From [Phialemoniopsis] sp. UDSM-2020 (taxonomy: Eukaryota > Ascomycota > Sordariomycetes > Thyridiales > Thyridiaceae): a DNA stretch of 64,000 nt. Location of the stretch: contig JAEILZ010000001.1 in NCBI GenBank assembly GCA_018873225.1, positions 2,294,001-2,358,000 on the forward strand, read 5' to 3'. Under the pieces are notes generated by a model. It was given only the letters and a program-made list of their open reading frames with translations. It was not told the DNA's origin and searched no databases. Both the position numbers and the translations under genes were made by a program. Below, piece after piece: positions 58,200-64,000 of this stretch (its first letter is position 1; every line of letters starts with the position of its first letter).

Positions 58200-61100
58200 T
58201 TATTTCGCAGTAGGAGTAGCACCAGCACTGGCCTGCCTTTGATGTTGCGAGGCCTGTTGAGCCGCCGCCGCCGCAGCCTGCTGGGCCTGCTGGGCCTGTT
58301 GTTGCGCAATGAGGCGAGCAGCATACTGATGCGGGCTGTTGCTTGGCATGCCATTCACGAGCGCTTGCTGAGGTGCACCACCCGCTGCCGCCTGCATGGC
58401 ATTGGCACGCTGCATGATGATCATGTTCCTATAGCCATTCTCAACGAGCGTCTTCAATTGCTCGGGTGGCAGATTCGGGTTCTTGAGCTTGACTGATGCT
58501 TCAAAGTCGCGGAAGTGCTGGATAACAGCTGGTGAGACTTGTTGAAGCTGGGGCATCTGGCCACGCGGCGAGCCCGCCGGAAGCGAAGGCATGGTGAGGC
58601 CTGTGCCCGCTGGTGGAGTGGCCATTCCGTTGGTATTTGCTGCCGCTGCATTCGCGTTCATCTGAGCAAGCATGGCTTGTGCGTTCGCCATGTAGTTCTG
58701 TTGATTGACATTGTTCATGACAGGGCGCATATTAGGAGGGGGAGACCCTTGACTTCCAGGGGTGCCGGGTGCCACTTGCTGTTGCTGCTGCTGCTGCTGT
58801 TGGGCTAGGTGCTGCTGTTGCTGCTGGCCCTGGCCTTGAGGTTGTTGTTGTTGGGGCACCTGCTGCTGCTGCTGTTGTTGCTGAGATGGATGTTGCTGGG
58901 CCTGTTGCATTTGAACCGTCTGCCGCTGCTGATCTTGTATGCGGCGTGCTTGCATCATGAGAGCCACGTCGGCTTGAGTCGGCCGTTGCTGCAGCCTTTG
59001 TTGCTGTTGCAGCGCCTGCAGCTGAGCCTGGGTTGGCATACCGTTGATGGGCATCGGCGGGACCAGACCACCGGGCATGTGGCCGGCTTGCACGCCTGCC
59101 ATGCCGTTGACGGGTGACTGCATGGGCATGTGCGGTCGTTGCTGTCCAGGGATTTGCATCTGGCCCTGACCGTTGGCTCGTGCCGCGTTAGCAAGAGAGT
59201 TTGCCGCTGCCATCTGGGCTGCCACCTGTGGAGGAACCGGTGTGGAGTTGCCAGCGGCAGCGGCAACTTGACCTTGAGCCCGAGCCGCTAGTGCCTGAAG
59301 AAGTGTATTATCAGTGATCAACAATCTACAGATTCGAGACAAAACAAACTTACTCGTCGCTGTTGCTCTTGCTGCCGTTGCGCGTATTGGGCCATCTTTT
59401 CTGCCAGCTGCTGGTCACGTTCCCACCTCATCAAGCTATAGTCTCTAGGTGTCTTGTTGGGTCCTCGTTGGGCCGGAGGTTCATTTTGCTTACGCATAGC
59501 TGCAAGGTTGGCGGCATGCTGTTGCTTCTGAAGGGTCGTCTCACGTTTCTTAGCCAGCTTTCTCATCGCATCAATCAAGGCCAGGTGCTTCTGGTTTCTG
59601 CGCCTCTCGACTCGCATGGTGGTAGTAGGCCGTCGGCGTGAAACGGGTGTAGTGGCCCCGTTTGCAGCGGCTTGTTGCTGCATTTTCTGGTTGTGCTCCA
59701 TGATGACCCTCTGGGCGGTGTCGATCCGATTCTGGTAGGTCTTGAAATACTGAGTCTTGGCCATGTCGTTGGGAAGACCTTCGAGGTGGACCCATCTCTC
59801 AAAGCATTCCCAGGGAGTCCGTCGTTCCGGCCCAGAAACATACATCGACTTGGTTGACAGAATGCTCGAGATCAAAGACCAGTTGTAGGAATGCTCGCGA
59901 ACAAGTGACTTGAGGTCATCATCCTCGGCCATAGTCCACTGCGAAGCAGAGCGGCATTCGTAGAAACTTTGAAGCGGCATGCCATGCTCTGCAGGGGGTC
60001 GGAATTGATGCCCGGCGTGAAGCCTGTCGCGAATGGGCTTCATCTCAGGGTCAAACAAAGCGACATCCTTGTTTTCTCGTCCAAGCTGAGTCGGAGAGTC
60101 GGACATTCCGTAGAGGACCTCGTCATCGTCCTCTTCCTCTTCTGTCTGATAATTGAATCGTCCTATCTTCCGTGGTGGGCAGCTCGATGCAAGAACCATT
60201 TGTCCTTCCACATACTTGCTGAGAGGCAGAGCAGGGCGGCGCCAATGAGCATCCGGGTCGAACTCGGGGCCGGTAATATCGAAAACTGGGATTTTGAGAG
60301 GCGTGCCATATAGTGGTAGTTCGTCCAATAGACGGTCGGCAGCTGGGGTTCTCTGGAGACCAAATACTACCTCATCATCTGGCATGGCAAAGATAGCAGC
60401 AGGGGCAACAGTCTCAGGTAGCTGCTCCCCATGATCATCTACCGAGGCGGGTGGTGAATCTGAGTCGCCAGAGGGGATCAGGTCTGGGGTGGGCGCAGCT
60501 GAGGTGTCCCCGTTCTGGACCTCGACATCCTTCATGGCAATGTCGGCCACGGCATCATCTAGAGGAGGGATGGTCGCGTTGACCTGCAAAGCCTTCCGCT
60601 CAGCGGGGTCGGCGGCGACCCATTCAGCACAAGCGAGAGCGAGGTTGCGGGCAACAGCCCTCTTCCACTTTCGTTCTTGCCGAAAATCGGTTCGCATCCA
60701 TTTCATTTCCTGGAGCAGAACGTCCCAATGCGAAGGATTCCGTGCCGGCTCGAGGCATCTCTTCGGTTGGCGAAGAGACCATTTATCCTGCTGCTGGAGG
60801 TGATAGACGCGCCGCAGTACCCTACAAGCCTGTTGCTCCAGAATTGAAGTGTAGGAATCAGGGGTGGATATCGTCTTGTGCGCGTTCTTGAGGAGTTCCT
60901 CAACTGGCTTCATCCATTTGGAGTGCTGCGCAAAGCCTTGGATGAACAACGTCGTGAAGTAGTCATCGGTCGGTAGACGTCCAGTCTTAGACTGGGCTGC
61001 AACAACGGATTTGTCCTCTGGCTTCGCGTCTACTTTAGGTATCTTGCCAAACACAACCGTAGGATGTGAGCCCTTAGCCCTCTTCTGCCGATGCTTGGCA

Positions 61101-62772
61101 GGAAGCGCCATGGATACTTCAGGTTCAACCTCTTGTACCCGTTCTGGAACCATCGAAACGTCTGGCGACTGCTGTTGGTCCATGTGTGAAGGCTCATCCT
61201 CTGGCTGGGTAGTGATCTGCTGGGTGACGTGTAAAGGTGTGGTCGAGACATCATGAGAGGTAGGCTTGTCAATGTCCATAGTGTCGACAGGTGAGTCGTG
61301 TTGGCTATCAGGGATTTCTGCCACTGAAGAGCCTTCAACAAGGTTGGTACCCGTAGCTTCGGCCGAGACATGGTTCTTCGCAACCGTATTTTCGGGCTCA
61401 GGTGGTTGTAGCGCTGAACCTGACGGCACGCCATTCGTTAAAGTCGAAGAGTCAGTAGCAGGAAGCGAGCCAGCCGAAGCCTCGGATCCATGGATTTCAG
61501 CAGCGGCCGATTCCAGAAGTAATTGTGCTTCGACGCCACTCTCTGCGTTAGGGGCCTCTGTCATAGGAGTAGTAACCTTCGGTTGTGTAATTGCTTCCTT
61601 TGCAGGTTCCTGCGTAGGCGTTTGCATAGCCCGATCACTATCAGGCTCGGACGCTTGTCGTTCCTTATCATCATAGTGTAACCCCTCGTGATCAGGACTC
61701 GTATCAGTCGATGTCCCCTGCACCGTCGGCGTTGCCACAGTCTGTGCGGTAGAGCCCGGCGAAGACAAGATATCGGGTCCTTTCGATCCTTCTACTGGTG
61801 CCAACCGGCCAATGCCTCGTTCCGTCTCGGTCTGCTGCTTCAATGGGCCGTCACCGTCCACTTGCATCGCAGCCGTCGCTGGTGTGTGGACGTCCACCGC
61901 GGACGTCAATGGTTGTGCTTGCTCATCCCTGTTACTCGAGGCTTTTTGCGCCGCTACCCCATTCGCTTTCGCTGAATCAGGCACTGACGGTTTTCCAACT
62001 TGCTCGGCCGACTGCTCAGGGTCAACCTTTACCACACCGGACGGCTCGGTTGATGGGGGCGAGGGAATCGGTGGCGGGCGAGAGTGGGGTTTCGTGTTCG
62101 GGGCCGGGCTGGACGTGGGTTTGGTAGAGATCTGGAACTTTGAACCAGTGCCGCCGGGAGCTCCTGAAGCAGCAACAGGTGCTGGCTGCGAAGATGCGCC
62201 TTGAAAATCGGGCATCGCAACCTGGGCCGTGGCTTCGCGTTCGACGCCATTCTCCAGACCTTTCCTCGTTCCATGGCTAGATGCCTTGCCCTCCCCTGTG
62301 CTTCCCACACTAGCTATGAGTCGTTTCAGGGTCTCGAGGCGAAGCGGCGCGCGAGCAGGAATGGCATTTTCATTCAGTGATCGACCCCTGCGGCAGGTAT
62401 GGGTTAGTCTGCAATGTTAAAACGGCGAGACGCGTCACGAGTTAATCGTGACGGGTTCACAGAGGGTTGTGCAGACATACTGTAATATGTCGCAGTCAAT
62501 TAGAAATTGTGACTCGGCGGGTGTGGTCGGCGGCGCGTCTGGATCCTTGAAGTTGTGATTTGGTACACCATCGACCTCGGTCGCGACTGCGAATAGTTCG
62601 CGAAGTTTCCTCTTTCGCGAGGTCACGATTGCGCTGCAAAATGTCAACACCACAATATCCATACCAAAATGATCGGAAAAAATTGCTCTATCGATTGATA
62701 TGACTCTTACCTGCATTCTGCCCGCTTTGATCGCAGCAGCATCGAGCGGTCGGCGGGCCCGACCTCAGTCAT
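58200..62772 (-). CDS. vid21: Vid21/Eaf1, NuA4 acetyltransferase scaffold
   Basis: CDS: complement(join(58200..59294,59354..62387,62481..62633,62711..62772)), 1447 aa. The introns (59, 93, 77 nt) were placed by phase and CTAAC/CTGAT-type branches. The two small 5' exons give MTEVGPADRSMLLRSKRAECSAIVTSRKRKLRELFAV, the conserved Eaf1 N-terminus; a start inside the large exon would lose it. Then a long Ser/Pro/Glu disordered part, the HSA domain at ~540-650 (HSKWMKPVEELLKNAHK, HWDVLLQEMKWMRTDFRQERKWK) that binds actin-related proteins, a SANT/Myb domain at ~885-945 (WTMAEDDDLKSLVREHSYNWSLISSIL), a Lys/Arg/Gln helix, and a Gln-rich tail with poly-Q runs. Role: assembly platform of the NuA4 histone H4 acetyltransferase in the nucleus. 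Confidence 0.95.
58780..58890 (-). repeat. Poly-glutamine CAG/CAA tracts in Vid21
   Basis: Runs of mixed CAG and CAA codons (Q8 to Q9) lie in the last exon. The mixture of both codons suggests selection for glutamine; it would also limit slippage. Confidence 0.85.
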
Positions 62773-63947
62773 GTCATCGGCGACCGCAACATCCGTTTTT
62801 AATCAAAACGGATGTTGCAATGAGCTTAATGGACCGACCAGAGACACTCGAGGGCCAAAATTCCGATGAAAATGATTGCGTTGGGTTGAGGTAATTGATT
62901 TTTGGTTTTGTCGTCGTCCTGGATGCGACCGCCCAAATTTTCACCAGTTGGCCGATTATGGTGGTTTAACACTGGAAAGTCGGTTTATCAGAGCTATCAG
63001 TGTAAGAGATAGCGGTACGCCCGGCCAAAGTGCGCATGTGGGCTCCTTTCTTTGATAGCGCTGGAGACAAGTAATGACACACACCAGCACAATACGCTCC
63101 CTCCTAACCAAATCCTGCTTCGGGCTCAAAGGCACAACCAACAAAAAGTCCTTTCACACACGCTTAACCTGCAGGGGTGGAAAGGAGGGCAAGGAGGGGG
63201 GTGGAAAAGGGGGAATGGACGAGATGATTTGGTGAGGAATGGACGAGAGTCCACTTTTCAGTTGGGTTTAGTGGTGTCTTTAGGGGCCCACTAGTCGACT
63301 TAGGCACTATTCAGCCACCTGTTATGGCGCATTACAGCGCTGCAAAGGTGCAGGATACGCTATCATTCCACTGGACAGTGTCTTGAATGAGAGACCTCAG
63401 GCGGCCCAAGCGACATAGGACCTCGGGAAGGGAAAGCGGCGACCCAGGATCATTGACTCGAGGGCTGCTCAAAGATCATGTACGTAACTAAATCCTCGCA
63501 CGAGCCAAGCTGGTAATGTGCTTCGACCCACAACACCGAGCCAACAGGCACCCACCCACATGCCATGTCTTAGTACGAAGGTTGCAGGCTGAAATTTTGA
63601 CCCCCCTGTTAGGTATCGACTTCTGGGAAGAGGGTTATCCCACTGCCCAACGCTAGACAGCTCAATACATGTACCTCTCGCAGGGACGTCTTATTTACGC
63701 TTACCACCTCTGTAGGTACTGCGTACCTTTCTTTCTTTCTTTTCTTTCTGCGCCCAGAGGAATTTTATTCTTATCAACACGTGCTATCGCTTTCTTGTCC
63801 CCGTCCGTTATCAGTAACAGACGAATGTCACTTATTCGAGATCACCAACCTGGTCCAGCGACCGACACCAACAAGATTCATGCGACAAACCCCTAAACGA
63901 CATTTGTAGCGGCATTTGTCGGCTTCATCACAATCTCGAGGGATACC
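62773..63947. promoter_or_regulatory. Divergent intergenic region upstream of Vid21 and the last gene
   Basis: This contains the promoter of Vid21 (-) and of the gene starting at 63948 (+). A TTTCTTTCTTTC run lies at ~63728-63748. No gene or RNA gene was seen. Confidence 0.5.
62786..62818 (-). repeat. Perfect 14-bp inverted repeat beside the Vid21 start codon
   Basis: Arms gcaacatccgtttt and aaaacggatgttgc are separated by the 5-base loop TAATC. The near arm ends 13 bases before the Vid21 ATG on the minus strand. If it is in the transcript it forms a strong 5'-UTR hairpin; if not, it is a palindromic promoter element. Confidence 0.85.
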
Positions 63948-64000
63948 ATGTCAGAGTCGGGGCCGCCCAACGGAGCCCGGATCGCCATCAAGTTTGGCGC
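63948..64000 (+). CDS. Start of a gene, truncated by the window edge
   Basis: The ATG at 63948 opens MSESGPPNGARIAIKFGA and stays open to the edge. Context ATACCATGTC fits a fungal start. The RIAIKFG motif is reminiscent of the N-terminus of fungal Spp2-type splicing factors, but 18 residues are too few for a call. Confidence 0.45.
   Translation, partial: MSESGPPNGARIAIKFG

Noticed and set aside
1..64000. Secondary-metabolite cluster or transposable element
   Set aside because: No synthase, P450, transporter, transposase or reverse transcriptase signature was seen; recognisable genes are housekeeping.

Overview
This window is nuclear DNA of a filamentous ascomycete, most likely a Sordariomycete. 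The genes are monocistronic and interrupted by short introns (about 50-150 nt) with GTRNGT-type donors, CTAAC/CTGAC-type branch sites and YAG acceptors. The products are ordinary fungal housekeeping proteins with long low-complexity tails. Genus cannot be fixed from the sequence. All exon joins below were worked out by hand from splice signals, phase and protein continuity.

Layout. 1-352 (+): C-terminus of a GH5-type glycoside hydrolase. 532-1794 (-): unrecognised acidic coiled-coil protein, possibly transcription related. 4478-6176 (+): three-RRM Pub1/TIA-1 protein behind a long pyrimidine-rich leader. 9405-12343 (+): Yak1/DYRK kinase. 14148-15951 (-): RRM protein ending in an RGG tail, followed in the same frame, after one TAG, by a 243-codon RS/RRYEDD-rich reading frame. 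16454-18452 (-): mitochondrial-type PPR protein, divergent from 18974-23593 (+): DNA polymerase alpha catalytic subunit. 24947-29773 (-): eIF4G. 29774-34195: leader, then about 3.4 kb without a recognisable gene. 34196-38714 (-): Aquarius/Cwf11 helicase, divergent from 39222-41919 (+): a THO subunit 1 (Hpr1/THOC1) fused to a guanylate-kinase-like domain with an altered P-loop. 42881-44557 (-): two-RING plus LON-domain protein. 47546-48931 (-): INSIG family membrane protein. 50417-54537 (-): a broken fungal gene carrying eight 84-bp coding tandem repeats. 55114-55273 (+): intron-containing type II tRNA gene. 56181-57605 (-): Mak11 WD40 ribosome-assembly factor. 58200-62772 (-): Vid21/Eaf1 NuA4 scaffold. 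63948-64000 (+): start of a further gene.

The genes are not a pathway cluster, but RNA handling is over-represented: Pub1, the RRM/RS protein, eIF4G, Aquarius, the THO subunit and Mak11. The head-to-head Aquarius/THO pair shares a 507-bp promoter region and joins two machines that act on the same nascent transcripts. The most unusual items are the RRM-RGG protein with an in-frame RS extension beyond its stop, the THO-guanylate kinase fusion, the decayed repeat gene, a hairpin just upstream of the Vid21 start codon, and the atypical tRNA anticodon loop.
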